Assembly (NCBI RefSeq): GCF_003852895.1
Contig: NZ_QUSW01000002.1
Coordinates: 806,001 to 870,000, forward strand
Source: Rhizobacter terrae
Lineage (GTDB): Bacteria; Pseudomonadota; Gammaproteobacteria; Burkholderiales; Burkholderiaceae_C
Direction of reading: 5' to 3'
DNA: 64,000 nt
Shown: piece by piece, positions 34,803-44,218 of the stretch
How the letters are laid out: each line of letters begins with the position of its first letter
Numbering within the stretch: the stretch's first letter is position 1
Translations under genes and position numbers: made by a program
Notes under the pieces: model-generated
What the model was told of the DNA's origin: nothing
The model's input: only the letters and a program-made list of their open reading frames with translations
Databases searched by the model: none

Positions 34803-35459
34803 TCAGCTTCGACGGCGGCGGGCGACGAAACCGACGGCTGCCAGGCCGGCCAGCATCAGCGCATAGGTCTCGGGTTCCGGCACGGTGGTGGCGACGCCGG
34901 CCACGCCCACGTCGAAGCCGTACCAGTACTCGTAGACCGGGTTCGTCCAGGAGATGCTGGTGAAGGTGCCCTTGAACTGCACCGTGCCGTTGCCCTCGCG
35001 GCCGAAGACGTCCTGCCCCGACACGATGATGGGCGTGCCGCCATACTCAGCGCTCGGGCCGCCGCTCACGAAGGTGGGCACCGCTGAGCCGAGGAAGTGG
35101 AAGCTGGCGTTGATGCCGCCCTGCCCCAGGCTCCAGATGGCCATGACCGGGTCGACCACGGCCTGCGAGAAGGTCAGCGTCTGCACGCTGCTGTCGCCGC
35201 CGGTGATCTGCAGGATGCCGTTGCTGGCGGTCGGCGCGTTGTTGACGACCACGCCGTCGGCAAAGGTGGGCGTGGGGGTGTAGCTGGGATAGGGGTTGTA
35301 GACGTTGAGTGCCGGACCAGAGTACGTGACGCCGATGGGGCCGCCCGTCGTGGTGATGGTGCCGGCGCTGGTGGAGGACCAGGTGTTCCAGTCGATCGGG
35401 GCTGCCTGGGCGGCGCCTGCGCAAAGTGCCGCGGCGAAGGCAAGGACATGCATCTTCAT
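34803..35459 (-). CDS. PEP-CTERM sorted secreted protein
   Basis: A 218-residue exported protein. The signal peptide (MKMHVLAFAAALCAGAAQA) is followed by a beta-rich, Gly/Ser/Thr-rich region and a PEP-CTERM tail: VPEPETYALMLAGL, a hydrophobic helix, then RRRR. The tail is recognised by an exosortase (XrtA/EpsH type), which must be encoded elsewhere. AGGAG lies about 8 bases before the ATG at 35459. The protein body has no recognised catalytic domain. Confidence 0.82.
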   Translation of the reverse strand: MKMHVLAFAAALCAGAAQAAPIDWNTWSSTSAGTITTTGGPIGVTYSGPALNVYNPYPSYTPTPTFADGVVVNNAPTASNGILQITGGDSSVQTLTFSQAVVDPVMAIWSLGQGGINASFHFLGSAVPTFVSGGPSAEYGGTPIIVSGQDVFGREGNGTVQFKGTFTSISWTNPVYEYWYGFDVGVAGVATTVPEPETYALMLAGLAAVGFVARRRRS

Positions 35460-35569
35460 GAGCGGATCTCCTCGTTGGAATTCGCCGAGTCTAGGCCTGA
35501 GCACCGCCCCCACCCACCCCCCTGAATCAGTGGGACAGGGTATTCATCAAGCCGTCATGCAGCGTGCCA

Positions 35570-35601
35570 AAGACAAGAGGGCCCGAAGGCCCTCTTGTCT
35601 T
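35570..35601 (-). terminator. Strong hairpin after the 17-gene cluster
   Basis: A perfect 14-bp stem (AAGACAAGAGGGCC / GGCCCTCTTGTCTT) that closes a C(TTCG)G tetraloop on the minus strand. It lies 20 bases after the stop of the AgmX/TonB-like gene. The T-run is short (TCTTT), but the stem is strong enough to end the long minus-strand transcript. Confidence 0.7.
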
Positions 35602-35621
35602 GTCGGGTCAATGCGAAGACC

Positions 35622-36716
35622 CTACGACGGGAAGAAGTCCAGCGGCCAGGACACGGTGGTGACGTCCACGTCCTTGGCGCCGAAGTCCAGCGCCTTGATG
35701 CGGGCGATCACCTTGCCCTCCAGCTCCGGCGACTTCAGCTCGCTGGAGATGAGGTGGCAGTCCACGAGCTGGCCCGAGGGCGCGATCTTCAGGCTGATCA
35801 CCATCTTGCCCTGCAGCGCCGGGTCGTCGCGCAGCGCACGCTGGTAGATCGCGAACAGCGCGCCCTTGTTGCGCTCCATGACGAGACGGATATCTTCCAG
35901 CGAGCGCGAGGCCTTGCCGGAATTGCCGCGCTGCATCGTGCCGCCGGCCTTGGTGCCGCCGCCACCGCCCACGCCGTCGCCATTGCCGCCGCGCGAACCG
36001 CCGCCGCCAAATCCGCCACCACCACCACCACCGGCCACGCCTTCGACCAGCGTCGTGCCGCGGCCTGCCAGGCCGCCGCCACCGGTGTTGCGGCTGTAGG
36101 CCGCGGTGTTGATGCCCCCGCTGCCGCCCTGGGCCTTGGAGGTGATCAGTGCACGATCGGGCAAGCCGGGTTCGTTGCCCGCGCCCACGCCCACCCCCGT
36201 GCCGGTACCGACGCCCGGCCCCGGCTTGATGTTCTGGTTGAGCTGGACCGCCGTGGGCACCTGCACCGACACCGAGGTGGAGTTGTCCGCGAACAGGCCA
36301 ACACCCGAGGCCTTCTTGCGGGCGTTCTCCAGCGCCTCACCCGGCGGCTTGTTGGGCACCGGCACGCGGGCCTCGGGCACACGCTCGGCCTTCTTGGGCG
36401 GCGTCTTGTCCCTGGGCGGCTCGGGCTTGACGCCCTCCTTGACCACGCGCTCTTCCTTGATCGGCGCTTCCTTCTTCGGCGGCGGCGGCGGAGGCACGGG
36501 CTTGTTCTCCAGCACCAGCTTGGCGATGCGCGGGGGCAGCTCCGCCGGCTTGGCCCGGTCGGGCGGCGGCACGTTCAGGAATCGGAACAGCAGGCCGAAC
36601 AGGATGACGATGGCCAGCACCGTGCGAAGCACGCGCTTGTAGCGCTCTTCGTCCGCCGTGGCGATGGACCACGGCAGGACGTTGTCGCGGAATGACACAG
36701 CGAGCGTGCTCATCAT
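35622..36716 (-). CDS. AgmX/TonB-like energy-transducing protein
   Basis: A 364-residue protein: one membrane helix near 30-50 (VLRTVLAIVILFGLLFRFL), a long Pro/Lys/Glu-rich linker, a Gly-rich zone (about 180-265), and a C-terminal TonB-type domain of the AgmX/PglI kind (residues about 275-360, with DIRLVMERNKGALFAIYQRAL and LKIAPSGQLVDCHL). It would carry force from ExbB/ExbD across the periplasm. The start ATG overlaps the exbD stop. It is the last gene of the 17-gene minus-strand cluster. Confidence 0.82.
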   Translation of the reverse strand: MMSTLAVSFRDNVLPWSIATADEERYKRVLRTVLAIVILFGLLFRFLNVPPPDRAKPAELPPRIAKLVLENKPVPPPPPPKKEAPIKEERVVKEGVKPEPPRDKTPPKKAERVPEARVPVPNKPPGEALENARKKASGVGLFADNSTSVSVQVPTAVQLNQNIKPGPGVGTGTGVGVGAGNEPGLPDRALITSKAQGGSGGINTAAYSRNTGGGGLAGRGTTLVEGVAGGGGGGGFGGGGSRGGNGDGVGGGGGTKAGGTMQRGNSGKASRSLEDIRLVMERNKGALFAIYQRALRDDPALQGKMVISLKIAPSGQLVDCHLISSELKSPELEGKVIARIKALDFGAKDVDVTTVSWPLDFFPS

Positions 36717-37204
36717 GCGTCCTTCCGGCGAACCGCGAACGAGACGTCGCTGAAGTTCGCCTGGGCACAAGTCACCATGATCTTGCGCAGCAGGCTGTAG
36801 GGAATCTCCTTGTCACCCATGATGGTGACGTTCTTGCTCACCGCCTCGTTCTCCTTGCGGATCACCTGGCGGTTGGCCTGGATGTCGAGCTCGGCCTTCA
36901 ACGGCTCGATGAGATCGCCCGGCTGGTTGATGACAGCGGCCACGTCGGCGACCTTGCGGCCGTCGACGATGATCTCCTGCGCGCTCACCACGACGATCAC
37001 CGTCTCCTTGGGCTGCTTCTCGGCGATGGAGTCGGGCAGCTTCACCGCCTTGGGGCTGGGCAGCAGTTCGACGCCGCTGGCGCTGGACAGCAGGAAGAAG
37101 ATGAGGATGGTGAACACGTCGATGAGGGACACCAGGTTCATGTCCACCATCGTCTGGTTGCGGCTGCGCCGTTCGGCGCGCTTTTGAAGTGGGGTCATCG
37201 GCAT
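36713..37204 (-). CDS. ExbD/TolR-family protein, second copy
   Basis: A 163-residue single-span protein with the ExbD membrane motif MVDMNLVSLIDVFTILIFFLL, which includes the conserved Asp used for proton passage, and a periplasmic domain ending ANFSDVSFAVRR. It starts at 37204, 7 bases after the other exbD gene. Two different ExbD-like subunits per ExbB is the arrangement of the AglRQS motor in Myxococcus. Confidence 0.85.
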   Translation of the reverse strand: MPMTPLQKRAERRSRNQTMVDMNLVSLIDVFTILIFFLLSSASGVELLPSPKAVKLPDSIAEKQPKETVIVVVSAQEIIVDGRKVADVAAVINQPGDLIEPLKAELDIQANRQVIRKENEAVSKNVTIMGDKEIPYSLLRKIMVTCAQANFSDVSFAVRRKDA

Positions 37205-37211
37205 GGTGGCC

Positions 37212-37706
37212 TCACTTCTTCGCAATCGGCGCATCGCCGATCGAGATGGCGGGGAACAGGTCGGTCACCGTCGCCTTCGAGCCGTTCCAGGTCTTGGTCA
37301 TGCGCATGGTGTCCATCACCTGCACGAGCGTGTCGTACGGGGTGTTGGGCTGCGCGAGCAAGGTGGCTTCCAGCTTGTCGGGGAACTTGGCCTTGATCTG
37401 GTACATCGTCAGCGACAGCGTCGCGAGGTCATAGCCCTTGGCGGTGTTGGGAATGCGCTGGATGAGGCCGCCGATGCGGTCCCCCACCTCGATGGCATCA
37501 GGACGGAGAACCACCTCGAGCTTGAGGTCGTTCTCCTTGAGCTGCTCCACCCCGCCCGAGCTCTGTGCCGGCAGCGACAGGTCGATCACGGCAAGCCGCG
37601 TGAACACCGCTGTGGACAAGAGGAACGGGACGAGCACCACGATCAGGTTGATGAACGCGGTGATCTCCAGGTGGGCCGCATGCTTTCGCAGGCGTCGGAC
37701 ACGCAT
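37212..37706 (-). CDS. ExbD/TolR-family protein, first copy
   Basis: A 164-residue ExbD-like protein. Its membrane segment reads LEITAFINLIVVLVPFLL, with Asn in the place where the proton-carrying Asp of ExbD usually stands, so this copy may be structural rather than proton-conducting. The periplasmic part ends FPAISIGDAPIAKK. It lies 21 bp after exbB and 7 bp before the second exbD. Confidence 0.82.
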   Translation of the reverse strand: MRVRRLRKHAAHLEITAFINLIVVLVPFLLSTAVFTRLAVIDLSLPAQSSGGVEQLKENDLKLEVVLRPDAIEVGDRIGGLIQRIPNTAKGYDLATLSLTMYQIKAKFPDKLEATLLAQPNTPYDTLVQVMDTMRMTKTWNGSKATVTDLFPAISIGDAPIAKK

Positions 37707-37727
37707 GATGAATCTCCTGCGTGCTGC

Positions 37728-38375
37728 TTACTTGCCTTGCTCGGCCTTGATGCGCTGCACCAGGTTGAGGAAGCTGATCTTGGCGGCCTCCAGGCCGTCC
37801 ACGATCTCGCTGGTCTTGGACTGCAGGAACGAATGCACCAGCAGGAAGGGAATCGCGACCATCAGCGCGAAGGCGGTGTTGTTCATCGCGATCGAGATCG
37901 AGGCCGACAGCATTTCCGCCTTTTCAGCCGGGTTCACCTGGGCCACCGCGGTGAAGCCCTTGATCAGGCCGATGATGGTACCGAGCAGGCCCACCAGCGT
38001 GATCACGTTGGCGAAGGTGGCGATGTAGTGGGTGCGCTTTTCCAGGCGCGGCACGATTTCCATCATGCCCTCTTCCATCGCGGCGTCGAGGTCTTCGCGG
38101 CGGCCGGGGCTTTGCATGCGCACCAGGCCGTTGTTCACGATCTTGCCGATGGCCGCGTCGCTCTTGGAGGTGAGGTTCAGCACTTCGCGGAACTGGCCTT
38201 GCTGCAGCATGGGCAGGATCTGCGCCCACACCTTGCGGTTGTCCGAGCGCGCGCGGTTGAGGATCAGGAAGCGCTCGATGGCGATCGCCAGGCCCAGGGC
38301 CATGATGAGCAGGCTGGGGTAGATGAACAGCCCGCAATCCTGGAAGAACTTCACTGCCGTGTTGAACGCATTCAT
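37728..38375 (-). CDS. exbB: ExbB/TolQ/MotA-family motor protein
   Basis: A 215-residue three-helix inner-membrane protein of the ExbB/TolQ family: SLLIMALGLAIAIERFLIL, then IATFANVITLVGLLGTIIGLIKGF, then AMNNTAFALMVAIPFLLVHSFL with the conserved Thr. With the ExbD partners it would form a proton-motive-force-driven stator powering the AgmX/TonB-like protein encoded downstream. Well conserved and complete. Confidence 0.9.
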   Translation of the reverse strand: MNAFNTAVKFFQDCGLFIYPSLLIMALGLAIAIERFLILNRARSDNRKVWAQILPMLQQGQFREVLNLTSKSDAAIGKIVNNGLVRMQSPGRREDLDAAMEEGMMEIVPRLEKRTHYIATFANVITLVGLLGTIIGLIKGFTAVAQVNPAEKAEMLSASISIAMNNTAFALMVAIPFLLVHSFLQSKTSEIVDGLEAAKISFLNLVQRIKAEQGK

Positions 38376-38448
38376 GTCAAATCTCCGTTACCAACTTTTT
38401 TGCTCGATTGCAGGTTTCAAACCACTGACGTCAAAACAAATCCAAAAC

Positions 38449-38790
38449 TCACTTTGCAGCCGGCGCTGGTGCTGCCGGTGTCGCCGCTGCCTTAGCAGCG
38501 GTCGCAGGTTCAGCATCGCGCGGGAAGGCCAGCGCGTCGTACTTCACCTGCCTGCGGAATACGTCACGATCGACGGGCGCCAAGGCTTCGTCGAGCACGC
38601 TCACCAGGGGCCGGCCCGAGAGGTCGCCCGGCGCGGGCTTCTTCCAGGGCACGATGTACAGGACCTTGGGCAACTCGCGGTTGCCGATGATCTTGGTGCT
38701 GTCCACCTCGACCTTGTCCTCGGCGAAGGCCGCGCCGGCCAACAACGCCGTACAGGCCGCGATCAGCAATTGCAGTGACGCATGTTTCAT
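38449..38790 (-). CDS. Small periplasmic protein of the motor cluster
   Basis: A 113-residue exported protein: signal peptide MKHASLQLLIAACTALLAGA, then VDSTKIIGNRELPKVLYIVPWKK, a compact domain, and an Ala/Pro/Lys-rich tail. I recognise no named family. The ATG at 38790 overlaps the stop of the TPR lipoprotein gene (ATGA), and it precedes exbB by 73 bp, the widest gap inside the cluster. Probably a structural part of the envelope complex. Confidence 0.65.
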   Translation of the reverse strand: MKHASLQLLIAACTALLAGAAFAEDKVEVDSTKIIGNRELPKVLYIVPWKKPAPGDLSGRPLVSVLDEALAPVDRDVFRRQVKYDALAFPRDAEPATAAKAAATPAAPAPAAK

Positions 38791-39533
38791 GCCTTCTCCT
38801 TCTTCGCCGCATTGTTCGGCGCTTGCTTGCGATTCTTCAGATCCGCGATCCATTTGGTTACGACAGCGTCACCTCCTGGCGTGAGCGCGAGATATCTGTC
38901 GTACAGCTCCAGCGCACGCGGGCCGTTCCACAAATAAATGTCATTCAGGATGGCGAGGTTGAGCACCGCCTGCGCGTAGTTCGCATCGAGCTCGATGGCC
39001 TTCTCGTAGGCTTCGCGCGCCTTCGTGAACTGGCCGTTCATGCGGTATGTCACGCCCAGCTGGTTGAAGTACACGGGCTGCCTGGGATTGAGCGTGGTCG
39101 CCTTCTCGAAATCGGTCACCGCCTCGGGCAGCTTGCCGGCCTGGCGATGGATCACGCCGAGGTTGGCGTAAGGGCCTCCGAAGTCGGGATGCGCCGCCGA
39201 GATGGCCTTGAACTGCCGCTCGGCGTCGTCCATGCGGCCCGAGCGCAGCGCGCGGCGGGCTTCGTCGTAGGTGCGCTGAACGAACGGGTCGACCGGCGCT
39301 TCGGGTTCCAGCGGCTTGGCCGCGGCGACGGGTGCCGAGCCGGCCTTGGCCGGGGCAGCGGCTGCCGACGTCGCAGGTGCACTGGCCGAGGGCGACGGCG
39401 CCATCACGCCCTTCACCGCATCGGTCACGCTGCTGGCTGCGGCCTTCAGCGGGTCCGTCACCGAGGCACAGCCGGCCATCGCGAGGCAGAGCGCGACGGC
39501 ACTCAGGCGCTGCATCAGGTCAGCGGATCGCAT
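38787..39533 (-). CDS. TPR lipoprotein
   Basis: A 248-residue lipoprotein (lipobox AMAGC, Cys22) with an Ala/Pro-rich linker and three to four TPR repeats (DEARRALRSGRMDDAERQFK, NLGVIHRQAGKLPEAVTDFE, QLGVTYRMNGQFTKAREAYE). The start at 39533 is chosen because AAGGAG lies 6 bases upstream; this makes it overlap the upstream gene by 14 bp. A likely outer-membrane-anchored scaffold, comparable to GltE-type proteins in motor clusters. Confidence 0.78.
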   Translation of the reverse strand: MRSADLMQRLSAVALCLAMAGCASVTDPLKAAASSVTDAVKGVMAPSPSASAPATSAAAAPAKAGSAPVAAAKPLEPEAPVDPFVQRTYDEARRALRSGRMDDAERQFKAISAAHPDFGGPYANLGVIHRQAGKLPEAVTDFEKATTLNPRQPVYFNQLGVTYRMNGQFTKAREAYEKAIELDANYAQAVLNLAILNDIYLWNGPRALELYDRYLALTPGGDAVVTKWIADLKNRKQAPNNAAKKEKA

Positions 39534-42324
39534 CGATCACTCCTTCGCTGCGTTCGGGCTTGCCGTAGCGTGCGGGGCGCAGTTCCTTGAGCGCCGTGAA
39601 GCTGTTCTTCACCCATTGGTCGTAGACACCCTCGGCCGTACGGCGCACGTTCAGCTCGTGCAGCTCCATCGCCTTTTCCTCGAAGGGGAACGCCTGTTCT
39701 TCCAGGAGCACGTTGTACTGCTCCAGCTCCAGCTTGGACAGCTTCTTGGGCCGCTGCGAACTCATCATGGACTTGCCGAAGTCCTGGTAAAGCGCCGCCG
39801 TCTTGTAGGTGGATGCGGTGACCGCCTCGGCCACGCCGTAGTCCGACGCCACCGCGTAGGCCTTGAGCACCTCTTCCATCTTGGCCTTCTTCAGCTTGAG
39901 GTTCTTGGCCAGCGGCTCGACCAGCGCGACCTTCTTGTACGACTCGTACACCGGCTCGGCCATGGCCAGCGCGCCCATTGCGCCCAGGTAGCGGGTGCGG
40001 TTGGTGCGGGCATTGCCGGCGTTGCGGTCGATGTCGTAGATCTCCTTCATCAGCGCGAACTCGCGCTGCGGATTGCCGTCTTCCTTGGCCACGCGCGCCA
40101 GGCGGTAGCGGGCTTCCAGCGACAGCTCCAGCGGCTCGGGGTTCTGCTTGAGGTACAGCGTGTAGGCCTTGGTGGCCGCGGCACGGGCGCCGGCCTTCTC
40201 ATGCAGCTCGGCCGCCTGCCACAGCGATTCGCGGGCGACTTTCGGGTCCTTGCTCGTGGCGGCCATGCGCTCGAACTCGCCCGCGGCCTGGCCCCAGCTC
40301 TTCTTCTCCAGGTAGGCCACCGCGAGCTTGTTGCTCACGTCGGCCTGCAGCGGATGGTTGGGGTAGCGCTGGCGGAAGTCCTCCAGCGTGCGGGTGGCCC
40401 CGTCCCAGTCCTTCATGCCGATGAGCGCGGCGGCCGCGTCGTACTGCGCGGTCGCGCGCACGGTCGACTGCGGCGCGACGGTCGCGACGCGGTTGAAGTG
40501 CGCCACCGCCTCGGCGGCCTTGCCGTCCTTGCGCGCCTGTTCGCCCTGCTTGTAGACCGATGCTGCCAGCCGCTCGACCAGGTCGTTGCGGCCCGCTTCC
40601 TTCTCGGGCGTCAGGGCCAGCACCTCACCGTAGGCCTTCTCGGCCTTGAGGTAGTCGGCCTTGTCGAAGGAATTGTGGGCGATCACCGTCCACGCCACCT
40701 TGCGGTTGGCGGGCGTGGCCTGCGGCTGCAGGTCCAGCACCTGCTGGGCCACTTCGGCGGCGCGGTCGCCTTCCTTCAGGTTGAAGAGCTTTTCCGATGC
40801 ATTCGTCAGCACCGGGCCGGTGCGCGGATCGCTGCTGAACTCCTTGCCGAAGCGCAGCGCGCTTTCCACGCTGGTCTTCTGCAGGGCCGGCAACTGCGCC
40901 GCAGGGGCGGTCTTCTCCAGCTGCGCGTACGACAGCAGCGCGGAGTAGCCTGCATCGGCACTCTTGTCGTGCTTGGGATAGCCGTAGGCCGACTTCTCGT
41001 ACTCGACCGCGGCCTCGGCGAACTTGCTGTCTTCGCGCAGCAACTCGGCCAGCAGGAAGTTGTTCTTCGCCGTCGCCGGATCCTCCGGGAAGGACGCGAT
41101 GTAGGCGCGATACCACTTCACCGCCTCTTGATAGTCGGCCGAACTCTTGGTCTTCTGCGCGGTGGCGTGGTGGTAGCGCGCCAGCTCGGTCAGGTGGGTC
41201 TTCACCAGCGGCTGGGCGTTCTCCCAGCCGGCCGGGTTGGCACGGCGGAAGTCGCTGCCCACGCCATAGGTGGACACATAGCTCTTCTTCGCTTCCAGCG
41301 CCAGGGTGCCGAAGCCGGACTCCTGGTAGATGTCGATCACGCGCGCTTGCAGCACCGGCGCCTGCGCATGCAACGGGTGCAGCTTGACGAAGGCGCTGAA
41401 GGTGTCGGCCGCATCCTTCACCCGCTCCTGCTTCATGTACAGCTCGCCGAGCTGCTGGTAGACGCGGAACTCGTAGGAACGGCGGTCGTCGGTGGTGATG
41501 TAGGCGGGAATCGAATCCGCGCCCTTCAGGTTCTGCAGCGACAGGCTGACCACGCGGAAGGTGTCTTCCACCAGCTCGCGGTCGGCGCGCGACAGGTCGG
41601 GCAGCGTCTCGAGCGCACCTTCGTCGCGGTTCGCGATCTTCAGGTCCAGCACGCCGAAGAACGGATGCAGCGCGTCCTCCAGCTTGCCCTGCTTGAACAT
41701 GGACCAGCCCTGCATGAACAGCGCGCGCTCGCGGAACGGCGTGTTGGCATCGCTCTTGAGCACGGTGGCATAGGCCACTTCGGCTTTCGGGTAGTCCTTC
41801 AGCGAGAACAGCAGCTCGCCACGGCGGAAGTGCGCTTCATCGCGGTAGACGGTATTCGGGTATTCCGTGACCAGCCGGTCCAGCGTCTTGAGCGCCACTT
41901 CCAGCTCGCCCGTCTGCTCCTGGGCACGCGCGAGCTGATACAGCACGCGGTCGTTTCCCGGGTCCTTCGGGTAGGTCTTGAGGTAGTCCTGGTAGCGGGC
42001 GACGGCGGCCTTGTAATCGGGCACGGCCGGGCCCTGGCCGCTGGCGCTGCGGTTGTCCGCGCTGTCCATCTCCAGGTCGCCCAGGCGGCGCATCGCCTCG
42101 TTGCGCTGCGGCGCGCGCGGGGCGATCTCCAGGAACTTGCGGTAGGCCGCGATGGCCTTTTCCTCGCTGCCTTCGAAGGCCCGATCCTTGTCGACCGAGA
42201 CGGTGCGCGTGGCCAGCACCTTCAGCGTGGGCTCGTTGTCGGGCGTGCCCGCCACCTTCTTGCTGGTGGAACAGGCGGCCAGTGCGCATGCGGCGATCAG
42301 CGCGAGGCTATGGCTTGCTCGCAT
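39520..42324 (-). CDS. Large TPR outer-membrane lipoprotein
   Basis: A 934-residue lipoprotein (lipobox LAAC, Cys18) made almost entirely of TPR/Sel1-like helices: for example VLYQLARAQEQTGELEVALK, AHFRRGELLFSLKDYPKAEV and QLGELYMKQERVKDAADTF. It ends with a non-TPR part of about 150 residues. Large TPR proteins act as scaffolds in Glt-type machines. It overlaps the upstream TPR gene by 17 bp and the downstream one by 14 bp. Confidence 0.8.
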   Translation of the reverse strand: MRASHSLALIAACALAACSTSKKVAGTPDNEPTLKVLATRTVSVDKDRAFEGSEEKAIAAYRKFLEIAPRAPQRNEAMRRLGDLEMDSADNRSASGQGPAVPDYKAAVARYQDYLKTYPKDPGNDRVLYQLARAQEQTGELEVALKTLDRLVTEYPNTVYRDEAHFRRGELLFSLKDYPKAEVAYATVLKSDANTPFRERALFMQGWSMFKQGKLEDALHPFFGVLDLKIANRDEGALETLPDLSRADRELVEDTFRVVSLSLQNLKGADSIPAYITTDDRRSYEFRVYQQLGELYMKQERVKDAADTFSAFVKLHPLHAQAPVLQARVIDIYQESGFGTLALEAKKSYVSTYGVGSDFRRANPAGWENAQPLVKTHLTELARYHHATAQKTKSSADYQEAVKWYRAYIASFPEDPATAKNNFLLAELLREDSKFAEAAVEYEKSAYGYPKHDKSADAGYSALLSYAQLEKTAPAAQLPALQKTSVESALRFGKEFSSDPRTGPVLTNASEKLFNLKEGDRAAEVAQQVLDLQPQATPANRKVAWTVIAHNSFDKADYLKAEKAYGEVLALTPEKEAGRNDLVERLAASVYKQGEQARKDGKAAEAVAHFNRVATVAPQSTVRATAQYDAAAALIGMKDWDGATRTLEDFRQRYPNHPLQADVSNKLAVAYLEKKSWGQAAGEFERMAATSKDPKVARESLWQAAELHEKAGARAAATKAYTLYLKQNPEPLELSLEARYRLARVAKEDGNPQREFALMKEIYDIDRNAGNARTNRTRYLGAMGALAMAEPVYESYKKVALVEPLAKNLKLKKAKMEEVLKAYAVASDYGVAEAVTASTYKTAALYQDFGKSMMSSQRPKKLSKLELEQYNVLLEEQAFPFEEKAMELHELNVRRTAEGVYDQWVKNSFTALKELRPARYGKPERSEGVIDAIR

Positions 42325-44182
42325 TGTCCGCCCCTTGTTGGTTGGCCTTGTCGACCAGTTGCGCGACCGCGAATTGCGCCTGCGTGACGTAGGCCGTCAG
42401 GCGCTCCTTCTGGTGCGTCAGCTCGGTCACGGCGATTTCCTGCACCACCTGCTGCTGTTCCTTGGTCAATGCGGCCACACGCGGGATCAGCGCGTCGATG
42501 CGCTGTGCCAGCTCGGCAATCCGCTTGGCAAACGCCTCGTGGCGCGCGGGCTCGTCCTTCTGCGCCTGCTGCAGCGCGGCATCGCGGCGGCGTGCTTCTT
42601 CCAGGCCGGCGTTGGTGTCGCGCATGCCCTTTTGCGCCGACCACACGCGGCCCGGGTACTCCTGCGACAGGCGCCACACCAGGGCGCCCTTGGCCAGGCG
42701 GGCGCGCTCGCGCGCGGACTCGAATTCGGGCTCGGTGCCCATTTGCTTGAGCGCCGCCTCGACGCGGTCGAGCCGCTCCATCAGGTCTCGTTCCTTCTCG
42801 TCGGCGAAGGCCACGCCGTCCTGCTTGGACTCGGCGTCCTTCAACTCCTCGGCCAGCGCATCGCGGCGCTTGTGCAGCGCGTCGATGCCGATGTCCTTGG
42901 CGCTTTCCAGCACCTTGGGCAGGCGTTCCTTGTAGGCATTGCGGCGGTTGGTCAGCATGTCGTTGAACACGCCGAGGTTGTCGCGCCAGCCTTCGAGGTT
43001 GGTGGCGAGGAAGCGCAGGTCGCGGTAGTTCTTGAACGCTTCCTGGAACTCATGCTGCGCCAGCACCTGCGTGAGGTGGCCGGCATGGGGCATGTCGGGC
43101 AGGCGATCGATCTTCCAGAACCAGCCCATCTCGACACCGGGGTTGGTCTCCATCAGCCCGTTGATGAGCTTGCCCGCGCGGATGGCGCCGATGCTCTCGT
43201 CCAGGCTCTTGTCTTCTTGCGCGAAGGCGGTGATGGCGTTGTTGTACTCGTCCAGCGACTGGCCGTAGGCGCCCAGCTGCGCGTAGGCATAGGGCACGGC
43301 AATGCGCGCTTCGAGCACCGCGGAATCGCTGATGTCGCGCTTGACCAGTTCCAGCCAGGGCACGAGCGCGGCCTCGGGCTTCTTCAGCGTGGCCGCGGCC
43401 CAGCCGAAGCCCAGCAGCGCCTTGTTCGACTGCATGCCGTTCAGGCGCACGCGTTCGAGGTAGGTGCGGGCATCTTCTGGCCGGTTCTCCTGCAAGGCGG
43501 TGAAGCCCAGGGCCACGTTGGCCTTGTCGCGCAGGCTGCGGATTTCCTCGTTCTCCGCTGGCGCCTTGCCCAGCTCGTCGAGCATGGTGGTGCCTCGCGG
43601 GGCGTCACCGCTCTTGACCAGCGCCACGCCCATGTTGAAGCGCACGTAGCGGCTGGGCTCCTTGGCGGCGGCCATCGCATTGAGCGCTTCCACGGCGCCG
43701 GCGTAGTCGCCGCGCGCCATCAGCAGGTTGGACTTGAGCAGCACCCGGTCGACCTCGAGTTCGCCCGGCAGCTTGCCTTCGATGCGGTTGACCGCTTCCT
43801 CGGCCTCGGCGTTGAAGCCGCGCTGGTAGCGGATCTTCGCGAGGTAGAACCACGCGCGGTCGCGCACAGAGGGCTTGACGCCCTTGTCGATGAGCCGCGC
43901 GAAGATCTCGCCGGCCTCGCGGTGCAGCCCGAAGGAGAGCATCAGCCCGCCGCGCAGGATCTCGGCGTCGTCGTCATGCGGCGACATGCGCTCGAAATGC
44001 TGCGACACCATGATGCTGGTGATCGAGCTGAAGTAGCGGTCCTGGTAGAAGTAGAAAAGGCCGTCGCCGTAGTGCGGCGCCTGCACGATGTTGGGGGGTG
44101 CCGGGGGCGCGTCGGCCGCGTGCGTGCCGCCGGCGCAGGCGAGTGCCAACGCCACCATCGACACCTTCGCCAGCCGCTTCAT
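42308..44182 (-). CDS. TPR/coiled-coil exported protein
   Basis: A 624-residue exported protein. The signal peptide is MKRLAKVSMVALALACAGG. TPR-type repeats cover about 40-330 (LSFGLHREAGEIFARLIDKG, YLAKIRYQRGFNAEAEEAVN), followed by a long coiled coil (about 420-600; LHKRRDALAEELKDAESKQD). The start at 44182 is preferred because AAGGG lies 7 bases upstream and gives a classic signal peptide; ATGs at 44197 and 44212 are in frame. A periplasmic scaffold is the likely role. Confidence 0.75.
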   Translation of the reverse strand: MKRLAKVSMVALALACAGGTHAADAPPAPPNIVQAPHYGDGLFYFYQDRYFSSITSIMVSQHFERMSPHDDDAEILRGGLMLSFGLHREAGEIFARLIDKGVKPSVRDRAWFYLAKIRYQRGFNAEAEEAVNRIEGKLPGELEVDRVLLKSNLLMARGDYAGAVEALNAMAAAKEPSRYVRFNMGVALVKSGDAPRGTTMLDELGKAPAENEEIRSLRDKANVALGFTALQENRPEDARTYLERVRLNGMQSNKALLGFGWAAATLKKPEAALVPWLELVKRDISDSAVLEARIAVPYAYAQLGAYGQSLDEYNNAITAFAQEDKSLDESIGAIRAGKLINGLMETNPGVEMGWFWKIDRLPDMPHAGHLTQVLAQHEFQEAFKNYRDLRFLATNLEGWRDNLGVFNDMLTNRRNAYKERLPKVLESAKDIGIDALHKRRDALAEELKDAESKQDGVAFADEKERDLMERLDRVEAALKQMGTEPEFESARERARLAKGALVWRLSQEYPGRVWSAQKGMRDTNAGLEEARRRDAALQQAQKDEPARHEAFAKRIAELAQRIDALIPRVAALTKEQQQVVQEIAVTELTHQKERLTAYVTQAQFAVAQLVDKANQQGADNASKP

Positions 44183-44218
44183 CCCGTGACCCTTCATGGA
44201 CCTGGATTGCATCGGCGC

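Noticed and set aside
39316-42387. A long open frame (about 1020 codons) on the plus strand opposite the TPR genes
   Set aside because: It is an antisense shadow caused by GC-rich third positions; its composition (Leu/Arg/Val/His-rich, no domains) is that of mirror frames, while the minus strand encodes clear TPR repeats with a lipobox.
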